Of a stretch of 64,000 nucleotides of DNA, positions 9,240 to 17,257 are shown piece after piece. The stretch's first letter is position 1. Each line of letters begins with the position of its first letter. The notes beneath the pieces were generated by a model, which did not search any database, had not been told where the DNA came from, and saw nothing but the letters and a program-made list of their open reading frames with translations. Position numbers and translations under genes: made by a program. The DNA lies in contig JBMONO010000009.1 of the NCBI GenBank assembly GCA_049323655.1, positions 124,001-188,000 of the forward strand. Reading direction: 5' to 3'. The DNA is from DB1 sp049323655. GTDB taxonomy: Bacteria; Desulfobacterota; Desulfobulbia; Desulfobulbales; SURF-16.

Positions 9240-9761
9240 ATGCATCCCGATCACCACGAACAATATATGCGACTTGCGCTGGAGCAGGCACGGGCTGCCC
9301 TGCTGGATAAGGAGTTTCCGGTTGGTTGCGTGCTGGTCCGCGACAACCGGGTTGTCGCCCGGGGCAGAAGACAGCACAGCGGCGGTGCGAATCGCAATGA
9401 ACTCGACCACGCGGAAATTGTCGCCCTGCGCCACTTTGCCGCGAGCCGGCCGAAAAAATCCGCCGGCCCGCTCGCTGCCTACTGCACCATGGAACCCTGC
9501 CTGATGTGCCATGGCGCCCTGCTGCTGTCCGGCGTCACCACCATCGTGTATGCCTATGAGGATATCATGGGCGGAGCCACCGGGCTGCGCCTGGCCGGGC
9601 TGACCCCACTCTACCGACAAACGGAAATCGACATCGTCGCCCATGTGTTGCGCCGGGAAAGCCTGGCGCTCTTCAAGCAGTTCTTTCGCGACCCGGCCAA
9701 CGATTACTGGCAGGGAAGCCTGTTGGCGAAATATACCCTGGCGGAACCGGACGCTCCATAG
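9240..9761 (+). CDS. Nucleoside/cytidine deaminase family protein (TadA-related)
   Basis: The 173-residue zinc deaminase carries the signature HAEIVALR (His57, Glu59) and PCLMC (Cys87, Cys90), so the three zinc ligands and the proton-shuttling glutamate are all present. The family includes TadA, which converts A34 to inosine in tRNA-Arg, as well as guanine and cytosine deaminases. After PCxxC the sequence reads YAYEDIMGGATGL rather than the usual TadA DPKxGA pattern, so the substrate is uncertain. The start at 9240 is supported by AAGGAG six bases upstream; an upstream in-frame ATG at 9207 lacks this. Confidence 0.82.
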   Translation: MHPDHHEQYMRLALEQARAALLDKEFPVGCVLVRDNRVVARGRRQHSGGANRNELDHAEIVALRHFAASRPKKSAGPLAAYCTMEPCLMCHGALLLSGVTTIVYAYEDIMGGATGLRLAGLTPLYRQTEIDIVAHVLRRESLALFKQFFRDPANDYWQGSLLAKYTLAEPDAP

Positions 9762-9763
9762 AA

Positions 9764-9799
9764 AAACCGGACAGGCCCCGTCAGGCGCGCGTCCGGTTT
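9764..9799. terminator. Hairpin terminator, best oriented for the minus strand
   Basis: AAACCGGAC at 9764-9772 pairs with GTCCGGTTT at 9791-9799. On the minus strand the right arm is followed by a short T-run, consistent with termination after the 35-aa gene. On the plus strand it could end the deaminase transcript less efficiently. Confidence 0.45.
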
Positions 9800-9844
9800 C
9801 ATCGCGGTTTTTCCGGCAGACCGCCCGCCGTTTGCCTTGCCGCC

Positions 9845-9952
9845 TTACAGGCTGGCGATCAGAACGATCATGATGAAGGTACAGATGAGAAAAATCCCCA
9901 CCTTCATCGGCACTGAACTGTCCTCTTCGTGATGATGCCCGTGTCCGCCCAT
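9845..9952 (-). CDS. 35-aa histidine-rich single-span membrane peptide
   Basis: This short gene begins at an ATG preceded by GGAGGAG at good spacing. It encodes an N-terminal metal-ligand-like cluster GHGHHHEED, then a hydrophobic helix of about 20 residues (VGIFLICTFIMIVLIASL) that ends the protein. A single transmembrane peptide with a histidine-rich polar face is predicted. Small proteins of this type often act as accessory subunits of membrane complexes or as metal-binding peptides. I do not recognise a family, and no partner is adjacent. Confidence 0.6.
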   Translation of the reverse strand: MGGHGHHHEEDSSVPMKVGIFLICTFIMIVLIASL

Positions 9953-10187
9953 TGTCTTCTCCTCCGCAAGCATGTTGAACAGTACCGTTTCGAGACACCC
10001 GCAATGTACCTGATTTCGCGGAAATAGCAACCGCAAAGCTCGCCATCGCACCGGCAAAACAGAGGCGAGCTCCGCCCTGCCGCCCTTTCTGCGGTTTTTC
10101 TGTTGAAAAGAGGGACGGTTAAGGGTTTATATACCTGCCGTAACTATCCAGCTTGGGACAAAAACTTTTTGATCGCCCCGGACCCGT

Positions 10188-10227
10188 ACTATGCAGCAGT
10201 GCCGCCGATGCGGTACTGCTGCATAGT
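10188..10227. repeat. Strong inverted repeat upstream of the radical SAM gene
   Basis: ACTATGCAGCAGT (10188-10200) is repeated in exact inverse at 10215-10227. The stem extends inwards through GCCGC/GCGGT with one mismatch, giving arms of about 18 bases around a CGAT loop. No T-tract follows. It lies about 70 bases before the radical SAM start and could be an operator, an mRNA leader structure or a REP-type remnant. The rest of 9953-10294 contains no supportable gene. Confidence 0.6.
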
Positions 10228-10294
10228 TACTTTCTGCCATGTCGCCGATGATGACGCCCCTCCTTCGGCGCAACGAGAAAAACCAAGGAGCCCC

Positions 10295-11326
10295 ATGAAC
10301 AGCCTCCTTCCCCGCACCGTTGGCTTCAAGGCCGGTGAGCGCAACATCTTCTTCCACATTCTCACCGCCTGCAACCTAACATGCCGCCACTGTTACATCA
10401 ACCCGCAACAGCACGGCACCGCCACCCTGTCGCTGGCAACCATCACCGCCTGGCTTTCCCTCTTTCATCAGCCAGAAAAAAAATCGAACCTGATTCTCCT
10501 CGGCGGCGAACCAACCCTGCACCCGGATCTGGCCCGCATCATTCAGACCGCCCGGACAATCGGCTACAACACGGTTACCGTTGACAGCAACGGTTTCCTC
10601 TTTCACAATCTGCTGGACGCCGTCACCCCTGCCGACGCCGTCATCAGCTTCAGCCTCGACGGCCCGAGCCCGGCGATCAACGATCCTATCCGCGGTGCAG
10701 GAGTGTTTGCCGTCTGCACCGAAAACATCGGCAAGGCCGTGGCCCAAGGTTTCGACACAAGCCTCATCTACACGGTGAGCCGTATGAATATCGACCATCT
10801 CGCCGCCATGCCGGCTCTGCTCGAAAAACTCGGCGTCCGACGCTTCTTCATCCAGGTCATCGGCATCAGGGGAAAATCGGCGGGTGAGGAGCGGGAACAG
10901 CTGCAGCTGAGCCCGGAGGAATGGCTGGAGGTGGTGCCCCGAGTCGCCGCGGCCGCGGCGCGGCGTGGCATCCACGTCATCTACCCCAAGGTCTTTCTCG
11001 ACCCGGGCGAACGATTCGAATGCGCCGGCCGGGTGACGGAGAACTTTTTCATCTTTCCCAACGGCCGGGTCTACCAGTGCCCGCTCTGTGAAGATTTTCC
11101 GGTGCATGCCTTCACCATCGACGACAACCGGCTGGTCCGCGCCAGCGGTCTCACCGAGGACCGCTTCTTCACCCTCGACATCCCGGAGGGCTGCGTCATG
11201 AATAAGCTCCTGCAGCCGGGCAATCTCCGTTACGATGGAGAGGGCCGTCCCCTCTACCGTATCTCCTGCTGTCTGCTCAAGCAGGAAATCATTCCTGTCG
11301 CCGATCTCAGCGAAAAATCCGCATGA
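10295..11326 (+). CDS. Radical SAM protein with SPASM-like C-terminal cysteines
   Basis: The 343-residue enzyme carries the radical SAM iron-sulfur motif CNLTCRHC (about residues 25-32). It also has the GGEPTLHPD motif and the beta-strand series of a partial TIM barrel. A C-terminal cysteine group (ECAGR, QCPLCED, then SCC near the end) resembles SPASM/twitch domains that bind extra clusters and act on peptides or sulfatases. The start at 10295 follows AAGGAG; in-frame codons further upstream are rejected. The last 20 bases overlap convergently with tatC. No precursor peptide or known partner is visible nearby, so the substrate is unknown. Confidence 0.82.
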   Translation: MNSLLPRTVGFKAGERNIFFHILTACNLTCRHCYINPQQHGTATLSLATITAWLSLFHQPEKKSNLILLGGEPTLHPDLARIIQTARTIGYNTVTVDSNGFLFHNLLDAVTPADAVISFSLDGPSPAINDPIRGAGVFAVCTENIGKAVAQGFDTSLIYTVSRMNIDHLAAMPALLEKLGVRRFFIQVIGIRGKSAGEEREQLQLSPEEWLEVVPRVAAAAARRGIHVIYPKVFLDPGERFECAGRVTENFFIFPNGRVYQCPLCEDFPVHAFTIDDNRLVRASGLTEDRFFTLDIPEGCVMNKLLQPGNLRYDGEGRPLYRISCCLLKQEIIPVADLSEKSA

Positions 11327-12017
11327 TGAAAAGCGCCGCCTCATAGAGGACGAAAAGAGGCAGGGAAAGCAGCACGGTGGCGACCACGTCACCGGCTGCC
11401 AACAGAAAGGCAAGGACGACGATGGCCAGATAAAAGTATTTGCGCTGCCGAACGAAACGCTCCCGGGTGACCAGGCCGGTTTTGCCGGCCACGACCATGA
11501 GGAAGGGAATCTCAAAGGCCAGACCAAAGGCGAGGGAGGAGCGGATAACAAAGGTGAGATAGGAGTCGAGTTTCGGCAGGGCCTCAAGATTGTCGCCAGC
11601 AAAACTCATAAGAAAAGTCAGCGCCCGCGGCATGACGATGGCGCCGGAGAAGGCGGCACCACCGAAAAAGAGCAGGGTTGCCCAGCCGACCACCAGCAGC
11701 ACCGTCTTTTTTTCATGGCGGTGCAGTGCCGGTGCGACAAAGGCCCATGCCTGATAGAGGAGAATGGGGAAGGCGACAAGCAGGCCGGTCAGCACCGCGA
11801 TCTTCAGATAGCTGACAAAGGCCTCGGGCAGGCTGGTGTAGACCAGACCGGCCAGGTCCGGGGCGGCCTGGAAGAGCGGCACAACGAGCAGGGCCGCGAG
11901 CTGTCGGGAAAAGGCGTAGGCCAGCGCCGAGGCGAGGACAACCGCGGCAAAGGCGACGGTGACCCGGCGACGCAACTCGTTGAGATGATCACCGAATTGA
12001 TTGGCAAGCGGACTCAT
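11307..12017 (-). CDS. tatC: Twin-arginine translocase subunit TatC
   Basis: The 236-residue polytopic inner-membrane protein has about six hydrophobic segments and the typical N-terminal HLNELRRRV. It also carries the conserved LLYQAWAFVAPAL and the FGLAFEIPF region with the functionally important glutamate. TatC recognises twin-arginine signal peptides and, with TatB and TatA, exports folded (often cofactor-containing) proteins. Its ATG overlaps the tatB stop in TGATG, indicating translational coupling. Its 3' end overlaps the radical SAM gene by 20 bases on the opposite strand. Confidence 0.93.
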   Translation of the reverse strand: MSPLANQFGDHLNELRRRVTVAFAAVVLASALAYAFSRQLAALLVVPLFQAAPDLAGLVYTSLPEAFVSYLKIAVLTGLLVAFPILLYQAWAFVAPALHRHEKKTVLLVVGWATLLFFGGAAFSGAIVMPRALTFLMSFAGDNLEALPKLDSYLTFVIRSSLAFGLAFEIPFLMVVAGKTGLVTRERFVRQRKYFYLAIVVLAFLLAAGDVVATVLLSLPLFVLYEAALFIMRIFR

Positions 12018-12382
12018 CAGCCCTTTGCTTCCGTTCCGGCGTCTTTTTCAATCGACGTGCCGGCGCAAGACCCGTCCACGGCAGCCGGCGTTGTAGTCGG
12101 ATTCCCGTGATCCGTCGTCCCGGTCGGCTGTTGCTCCCGTGCATGTTCCGCACCGGGCAGGGCGGCTCGCTCGGCCTCACTCAGAGGTTGCAGCGGCCCG
12201 CCGCCGGTCCGCTCCTCCCTGAGCTCATCCTCCAGGGATTCCTTCAGGGCCGCCGCCGTTTTCTTCAATTCGAGCAGCTGTTTTGCCAGGGACCTAGCCA
12301 GATCGGGCAGCTTGTCGGGTCCGACAACGATCAGCGCCAGGGCCATGATGAGAATGAGTTCAGGAAGACCTATGCCAAACAT
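12017..12382 (-). CDS. tatB: Sec-independent translocase protein TatB (TatA/B family)
   Basis: The 121-residue protein starts with a membrane helix (FGIGLPELILIMALALIV), then the hinge GPDKLPDLAR, an amphipathic helix and a long acidic, disordered tail. The GP before LP is typical of TatB rather than TatA, which has FG. Coupling to tatC supports a TatBC receptor complex; a separate tatA must lie elsewhere. ATG 12382 was chosen because the transmembrane helix begins right after it. An extension of 36 codons upstream lacks a signal or ribosome site. Confidence 0.85.
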   Translation of the reverse strand: MFGIGLPELILIMALALIVVGPDKLPDLARSLAKQLLELKKTAAALKESLEDELREERTGGGPLQPLSEAERAALPGAEHAREQQPTGTTDHGNPTTTPAAVDGSCAGTSIEKDAGTEAKG

Positions 12383-12565
12383 GATGGCTCCGTATCCGGA
12401 TGCGAATTTCAGGAGACGACCCGGCCTGGCCCCGTTGCGCGCGCAACCGGGGGCGATGGGGCAAGACGCGGCTGCCGGCGCCGGCAGCACCCCCTTTTTT
12501 CCGGCATGATCGCGGACCTTGTCAATCTACGGCATTTGATTTTTCGTGTCAAGCAGCATGCCGCA

Positions 12566-12594
12566 TTGACTTTTCACCCGTCTTTGGCTAAAGT
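12566..12594 (+). promoter_or_regulatory. Sigma70-type promoter for purA
   Basis: TTGACT (12566-12571) and TAAAGT (12589-12594) are separated by 17 bases, about 110 bases before the purA start. The 320-base gap between tatB and purA otherwise shows no gene. Confidence 0.6.
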
Positions 12595-12702
12595 TCGCGC
12601 CGTTAAAAAATGTTGCAAGACCGTGTCAGCGCCGCGCTTTTCCATCTCAGCGAAGCGGCCGACACGTTTTGCGACAATTCAACAGATCAAGGAGCAGAAC
12701 CG

Positions 12703-14001
12703 ATGGCCAATGTTGTTGTGGTAGGCACCCAATGGGGCGATGAAGGCAAAGGCAAGATAGTTGACCTGCTGACCAGGTATGCGGATTGCATTGTCCGCTT
12801 TCAGGGAGGCAACAATGCCGGCCATACCCTTGTAGTGGACGGGAAAAAATTTATTTTCCATCTCATCCCCTCCGGCATCCTCTATGAGGACAAGCAGTGC
12901 TATATCGGCAACGGCGTCGTCCTCGACCCGGGCGTGTTGCTTGCGGAAATGGAAAAACTGGCGGCCAGTGGCCTGCCCGTTGCCCCTGATCGGCTGACCA
13001 TCAGCGAACGGGCCCACCTGATCATGCCCTACCACAAGATGCTTGACCTCGGCAGCGAGGCGGCAAAGAAAAAGGGGACGAAAATCGGCACCACCGGCCG
13101 CGGTATCGGCCCCTGTTACGGCGACAAGGTGCTGCGCTGCGGCATCAAGGCCGGCGACCTGCTCGACCCGGCTCTGTTCCGTGACAAACTGGCCGCCAAC
13201 ATCGAGGAAAAAAACCGGATCCTCACCGAGTTTTACGGTGCCGAGCCCATTGCAACCGACACCATTTACGACGAGTTTCAAGAATTTGCCGAAAAGCTCG
13301 CCCCCTATATCGACAACGTTTCGGTAAAACTCGATACGGCCCGCAAGGCGGGCAGGCACATCCTCTTTGAAGGGGCGCAGGGCACCCAGCTCGACATTGA
13401 CCACGGCACCTATCCCTTCGTCACCTCATCAAACGTGGTGGCCGGCAATGCCTGCACCGGTTCCGGTTTCGGTCCTGCTCATATCGACGCGGTCATCGGC
13501 ATCCTCAAGGCCTACACCACCCGGGTCGGGGAAGGCCCCTTTCCCACCGAGCTGTTTGACGCCACCGGCGACGGTCTCCAGCAGCGCGGCGGCGAGTTCG
13601 GCGCCACCACCGGCAGAAAGAGACGCTGCGGCTGGCTTGACGCCGTTGTTGCCAACGAGGCGGTCCGCCTCAACGGCATCACCGGTCTCGCCATCACCAA
13701 ACTCGACGTCCTGAGCGGCGAAAAGACCCTGAAGATTGCCACCTCCTACCAGGCGGATGGCAGAACTTACCGCGCCATGCCGGCCAATATCCGCACCACC
13801 CAAAAGATTGAGCCGGCCTACGAGGAAATGCCGGGCTGGCAGGAAGATATCAGCGGCGTCCGCCACGTCGATGATCTGCCCCGGCAGGCCAGAGACTATG
13901 TCCGCCGGATCGAGGAGCTTACCGGCACGCCGGTCATGTTGCTGTCCGTCGGTCCGGATCGCTCCGAAACCCTGCTACTCGACAATCCCTTTACAAAATA
14001 A
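12703..14001 (+). CDS. purA: Adenylosuccinate synthetase
   Basis: The 432-residue enzyme joins IMP and aspartate using GTP, the first committed step to AMP. The N-terminal signature GTQWGDEGKGK (about residues 7-17), NAGHT, the TTGRGIGPCYGDK loop, EGAQGT and the C-terminal TTGRKRRCGWLD and GTPV motifs are all present. The length matches the family (about 430). The start follows AAGGAG at eight bases; an upstream in-frame start at 12610 is rejected. The gene is monocistronic, with a promoter in the preceding gap and repeats downstream. Confidence 0.97.
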   Translation: MANVVVVGTQWGDEGKGKIVDLLTRYADCIVRFQGGNNAGHTLVVDGKKFIFHLIPSGILYEDKQCYIGNGVVLDPGVLLAEMEKLAASGLPVAPDRLTISERAHLIMPYHKMLDLGSEAAKKKGTKIGTTGRGIGPCYGDKVLRCGIKAGDLLDPALFRDKLAANIEEKNRILTEFYGAEPIATDTIYDEFQEFAEKLAPYIDNVSVKLDTARKAGRHILFEGAQGTQLDIDHGTYPFVTSSNVVAGNACTGSGFGPAHIDAVIGILKAYTTRVGEGPFPTELFDATGDGLQQRGGEFGATTGRKRRCGWLDAVVANEAVRLNGITGLAITKLDVLSGEKTLKIATSYQADGRTYRAMPANIRTTQKIEPAYEEMPGWQEDISGVRHVDDLPRQARDYVRRIEELTGTPVMLLSVGPDRSETLLLDNPFTK

Positions 14002-14037
14002 CGACGGATCTGCCATTCCGGCCCGGGCAATCTTGAT

Positions 14038-14175
14038 AGACCCGTAAATAGTCTTTTTTCACCACAGAGCGCACAGAGAACGCAGATAAAAAATCTTTAA
14101 TTATAATTAGTTATTTCTGTGCGCTATGTGCGCTCTGTGGTCTCTGTGGTTGATTTTCAGTTTTACGAGACCATC
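14038..14175 (+). repeat. MITE-like CACAGAG repeat, copy 1
   Basis: This element of about 138 bp reads CACCACAGAGCGCACAGAG in its left arm and GCGCTCTGTGGTCTCTGTGG in its right arm, around an AT-rich centre (TTAATTATAATTAGTT). It ends in TTTTACGAGACCATC, the family's terminal motif; the left end is worn (AGACCCGTAAA). The next repeat family (REP copy 2) starts immediately afterwards. Together they fill most of the 380-base gap between purA and dacA. Confidence 0.75.
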
Positions 14176-14276
14176 AATCTTTCCGAGTCAGCACGCGGAA
14201 AGGCGGGCAGGAAAGCGAAAACAACGAGTTACAATGCACCGGCCGTCGGAATCGTGACGTTTTACGATTCCGACAA
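14176..14276 (+). repeat. REP-like repeat, copy 2
   Basis: It contains the conserved middle AACAACGAGTTACAATGC and a hairpin of GTCGGAATCGT (14245-14255) with ACGATTCCGAC (14264-14274). The outer part is diverged relative to copy 1. It abuts the right end of the CACAGAG element. Confidence 0.75.
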
Positions 14277-14381
14277 AGATTACCCACCGCCCATGCGGTC
14301 CACAACCTTCCACCATCCAGCGCGCACTCCGCCACCACCGGCGATCGCAGCCAAGGACCGGCACCAACCAACAGACGCCCC

Positions 14382-15530
14382 ATGAAACGACTTCCCTTTT
14401 TCCTTGTCCTTCTTCTGCTGCTGACGTCCCCAGCCCTGGCCGCCCGCACTCCCTTAAAACCCCTTTCCGCGGATCCGTATGCCGCTGCCCTGGTAATCGA
14501 TGCGGACAGCGGCAAAACCCTGTTTGAGGAAAACGCCGACGCACGGGTCTATCCAGCCAGCGTCCTCAAGCTGATGAATCTCTATGTTATTCTCGACCGC
14601 ATCGAACAGGGGGCGCTCAAAAAAGACGATAGGGTACAGGTAACGCAGGAAGCGGCAAAAATCGGCGGCTCCCAGGTCTACCTCGACCCCAAAGAGCAAT
14701 TCACCGTAGACGAGCTGCTCTTTGCCCTGATGGTGCAGTCAGCCAACGATGCGGCGATGGCGCTCGCTATTCACATCGCCGGATCAAAAGAGGGATTCAT
14801 CGCTCTGATGAATCAAAAGGCGAAGGAACTGGGCATGCAGAACTCCCAGTTTCACTCCGTTCACGGCCTGCCGCCCTCCGACGGCGCCCAGCCGGATGTC
14901 ACCACCGCCCGCGATCTTGCCATCCTCTGCCGGGAGCTGGTCAAACGCCCCCAGGCCCTGCTCTACACCGGCACCCGCAGCAAAGGATTCCGCGGTGACA
15001 CCTTCATCATGAACACCCACAACAAACTGCTGGGCCAGGTGCCGGGCTGCGACGGCCTGAAGACCGGCTATTATGAGGCTGCCGGTTTTTCCATCGCCGC
15101 CACCGCCCGGCAAGGCGGGGTTCGAATCATCGCTCTCGTCATGGGCAGCAAGGATCGCAAGGTGCGTGACGCCAAGGCGGCGGAACTGCTGGCCAAAGGC
15201 TTCAGCCTTGTCCCGCCGAAACCTGAAACTGGCGCCACTACGCCGACGCCGCCACCTGCCTCCCCCTCGATCCAGTCCGGCCAACAGGCGACTCCCGGGG
15301 GCAGCCCACCGGGACAAACTCCTGCTCCTGCAGTCACACCAGCCGCTGCTGACGTTGCCCAATCGGCAGCAAAAAGCTTCATTGCCCAGGCCACTGACAA
15401 CGATCGCCTCACCTTCCTGCTTGGCCTGGGCAGCGGCTTTCTGCTCTTCCTTGCCTGCTTTGCCGGACTGCGCCTGTTGAAAAGAAAACGGCCGCCCGCG
15501 GTCAGCTCAAAAAGGGAAAAACGGGACTGA
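14382..15530 (+). CDS. dacA: D-alanyl-D-alanine carboxypeptidase (PBP5/6 family)
   Basis: The 382-residue exported serine peptidase has a signal peptide (cleavage near ALAA, residue 20). The active-site motif SVLK is at about residues 60-63, SAN at about 122 and KTGYYEAAG at about 228. These remove the terminal D-alanine of peptidoglycan pentapeptides. The C-terminal end differs from E. coli PBP5. After the catalytic domain comes a Pro/Ala/Gln-rich linker (about 285-335), then a true transmembrane helix (LGSGFLLFLACFAGL) and a basic tail. The enzyme is therefore probably anchored by a helix rather than an amphipathic tail. It ends eight bases from the convergent lipoprotein gene. Confidence 0.92.
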   Translation: MKRLPFFLVLLLLLTSPALAARTPLKPLSADPYAAALVIDADSGKTLFEENADARVYPASVLKLMNLYVILDRIEQGALKKDDRVQVTQEAAKIGGSQVYLDPKEQFTVDELLFALMVQSANDAAMALAIHIAGSKEGFIALMNQKAKELGMQNSQFHSVHGLPPSDGAQPDVTTARDLAILCRELVKRPQALLYTGTRSKGFRGDTFIMNTHNKLLGQVPGCDGLKTGYYEAAGFSIAATARQGGVRIIALVMGSKDRKVRDAKAAELLAKGFSLVPPKPETGATTPTPPPASPSIQSGQQATPGGSPPGQTPAPAVTPAAADVAQSAAKSFIAQATDNDRLTFLLGLGSGFLLFLACFAGLRLLKRKRPPAVSSKREKRD

Positions 15531-15537
15531 AAAGTCG

Positions 15538-16164
15538 TCACATGGCCGCCACAGAGCGAGCGCCGGCCATGACGTCGGCCATGTCAAAAGCGACATGGAC
15601 CAACATATTGACCGCCACCGGCGCCCCCTCCGCCGGCCGGACCGGGGGCAGCGAGAAGATCGAGGTGAGCCGGCGGCTTAAGGAGAGATCAGGATGCGCC
15701 ATCTGCTGGTTAACGGCCTGCTGGATATACCAGACCGTATCGCCGCTTGCCACCTCGATGACCCGCACCGCGACATCGACCCGGCCGCCGCCGAGGGTCG
15801 TTGCGCTGAGCAGGGTGTGGACCTGGCCGGCCAGGACGAAATCGACCCCGGCCTCCCGGCCGATGCGGCGTGCCTCCTCCAGGGTCCGGTATGGCGTTTC
15901 CGTGCGGATGATTCGCCGGAACGCCTGCTTGCCGAGCAGAACATCCTGGAACAGGGCGGCGACTCGCTCACCCTGCCGCGTGTCAAGGTCGGTCGGCATG
16001 AGAAAGGGCGGAATCATCACTGAAAACTTCTGCAGATCAGCAACAACCGGATGAATGTAGACCACCGGCGACCCGGTTTCCACCGCAGCCCCTTGCTGAT
16101 CGAGCGCGGCGCAACCACTGAGGACGAGCAGCAAAAGAAAAACCAGGATCATGCAGCGCACCAT
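15538..16164 (-). CDS. Lipoprotein with CsgG/LpoB-like fold, last gene of FlgO-type operon
   Basis: The 208-residue lipoprotein has lipobox LSGC near residue 17. The mature part has the pattern of the CsgG/TolB-N-like family: FSVMIPPFL, ALFQDVLLGK, EARRIGREAGVDFVLAGQV and VDVAVRVIEVASGDTVW. ATG 16164 is preceded by AGAGGAAAG; an alternative ATG at 16194 overlaps the upstream stop. By family knowledge such lipoproteins sit in the outer membrane and act in curli export, flagellar rings (FlgO) or PBP activation (LpoB). Which of these applies is not visible here. Confidence 0.75.
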   Translation of the reverse strand: MVRCMILVFLLLLVLSGCAALDQQGAAVETGSPVVYIHPVVADLQKFSVMIPPFLMPTDLDTRQGERVAALFQDVLLGKQAFRRIIRTETPYRTLEEARRIGREAGVDFVLAGQVHTLLSATTLGGGRVDVAVRVIEVASGDTVWYIQQAVNQQMAHPDLSLSRRLTSIFSLPPVRPAEGAPVAVNMLVHVAFDMADVMAGARSVAAM

Positions 16165-16190
16165 GTTCTTTCCTCTTTTCTGTGCAGCTT

Positions 16191-16865
16191 TCATCGCTCG
16201 TAAGCGGACATCGGACCGCTCACCCCGCTCCTCCCTCCGTCGCCAGCGGTCGCTGCGGCCGATGCGGTCAACAGGTAATCCACATTGACCCCCCGTTCGA
16301 TTTCCAGGCCAGCGACTGACAGCACCTCCGTCGAGTCCGCTGCCACCATTCTGACATTAACAATAACGGTGCGCGGGGTGACCGAGTAGGTGCCGACAAC
16401 AATCGCCTGGGCATCCTGCTCCCGTGCCACCAGGGCCGCGTCCCGGGTCAAGGCCAGTTCACCGCTGTCCCTTTTAAAAAACAGCTCCTGGGCCTTGCGA
16501 ATTTCGGCAATCCGATACCCCTGCCGGAACAGGCTGGCGGACAATCCCTCCGCCATGGCCCGGCCCAGCCCCGACGACTCATAGAGATTGTCTAGATTAA
16601 CAAAGGTGGTGAGGATAAGACGCTCGCTTCCTCCACCTGTGCCGGGCCGCCGATTGGCGACGAGCTGATCGGCCAGATGATCGCCGAAACCGAAAAAATC
16701 GGGAGCGGCCAGGGAGATCGTCCCGTTTTTGCCGGATGTCCCGCACCCGGTCATCAACAGGACGAGCAGCAGCGCCAGCAGCAAAAGGACGCCCTTGCCA
16801 GTCGCCGACCTGCCCGCCGTTTCCCTCCCCGCAGCATGATGTTTCATTTTTGTGTCAGCGCTCAT
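16191..16865 (-). CDS. FlgO-family outer-membrane lipoprotein
   Basis: The 224-residue lipoprotein has lipobox LMTGC (Cys41) after a long basic N-terminus. The mature domain matches the FlgO pattern: ILTTFVNLDNLYESSGLGR, AEGLSASLFRQGYRI, then DAQAIVVGTYSVTPRTVIVNVRM. FlgO is known in Vibrio as an outer-membrane protein of the flagellar region, but no flagellar genes lie here. The start is supported by AGGGGA upstream. It shares its domain with the gene at 17258, so the operon carries paralogues. Confidence 0.78.
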   Translation of the reverse strand: MSADTKMKHHAAGRETAGRSATGKGVLLLLALLLVLLMTGCGTSGKNGTISLAAPDFFGFGDHLADQLVANRRPGTGGGSERLILTTFVNLDNLYESSGLGRAMAEGLSASLFRQGYRIAEIRKAQELFFKRDSGELALTRDAALVAREQDAQAIVVGTYSVTPRTVIVNVRMVAADSTEVLSVAGLEIERGVNVDYLLTASAAATAGDGGRSGVSGPMSAYER

Positions 16866-16876
16866 TGTCCATCCCC

Positions 16877-17245
16877 TTATCGCCCCTCGTCAATCAGTCG
16901 TTCCGCCCGGCGCAACCCGTCGATGGCATCGGCATACACCGCCGGCGAGGCAGCAGCCGCGGCAGCATAGGCAAACTGCTGCCTGGCCAGCTCATAGCGA
17001 AACGCATCCATATACCGCACTCCGCGTTCATAACAGAGGAGGGCATAGGTATCCATGTTTTTCGCACCGTCGCCGACCCGGTGGGAAGACGCTGATTTCG
17101 GCGGCAGCAACGAGCAACCGGCAACAGCCAGCAGCAGGAGAAGCAGCTGCGCAGAAACGATGAGGCCATGCCGCCACCCCCTGCCCGGCTCCTCTTTTGC
17201 CCGGCTCCTGCGACCTTGCCCCGACGCCGTCACGTGATCCACCAT
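16877..17245 (-). CDS. Small lipoprotein in FlgO-type operon
   Basis: The 122-residue protein has a basic N-terminus, a hydrophobic stretch and the lipobox AVAGC (Cys44). The mature part, about 78 residues, is helical with one TPR-like hairpin (RYMDAFRYELARQQFAYAA). GGAGGGG precedes the start. Short spacing (11-12 bases) on both sides places it in the same transcript as the two FlgO-like genes. I do not recognise its family; it may be a structural partner of them. Confidence 0.7.
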   Translation of the reverse strand: MVDHVTASGQGRRSRAKEEPGRGWRHGLIVSAQLLLLLLAVAGCSLLPPKSASSHRVGDGAKNMDTYALLCYERGVRYMDAFRYELARQQFAYAAAAAASPAVYADAIDGLRRAERLIDEGR

Positions 17246-17257
17246 GACACCCCTCCC

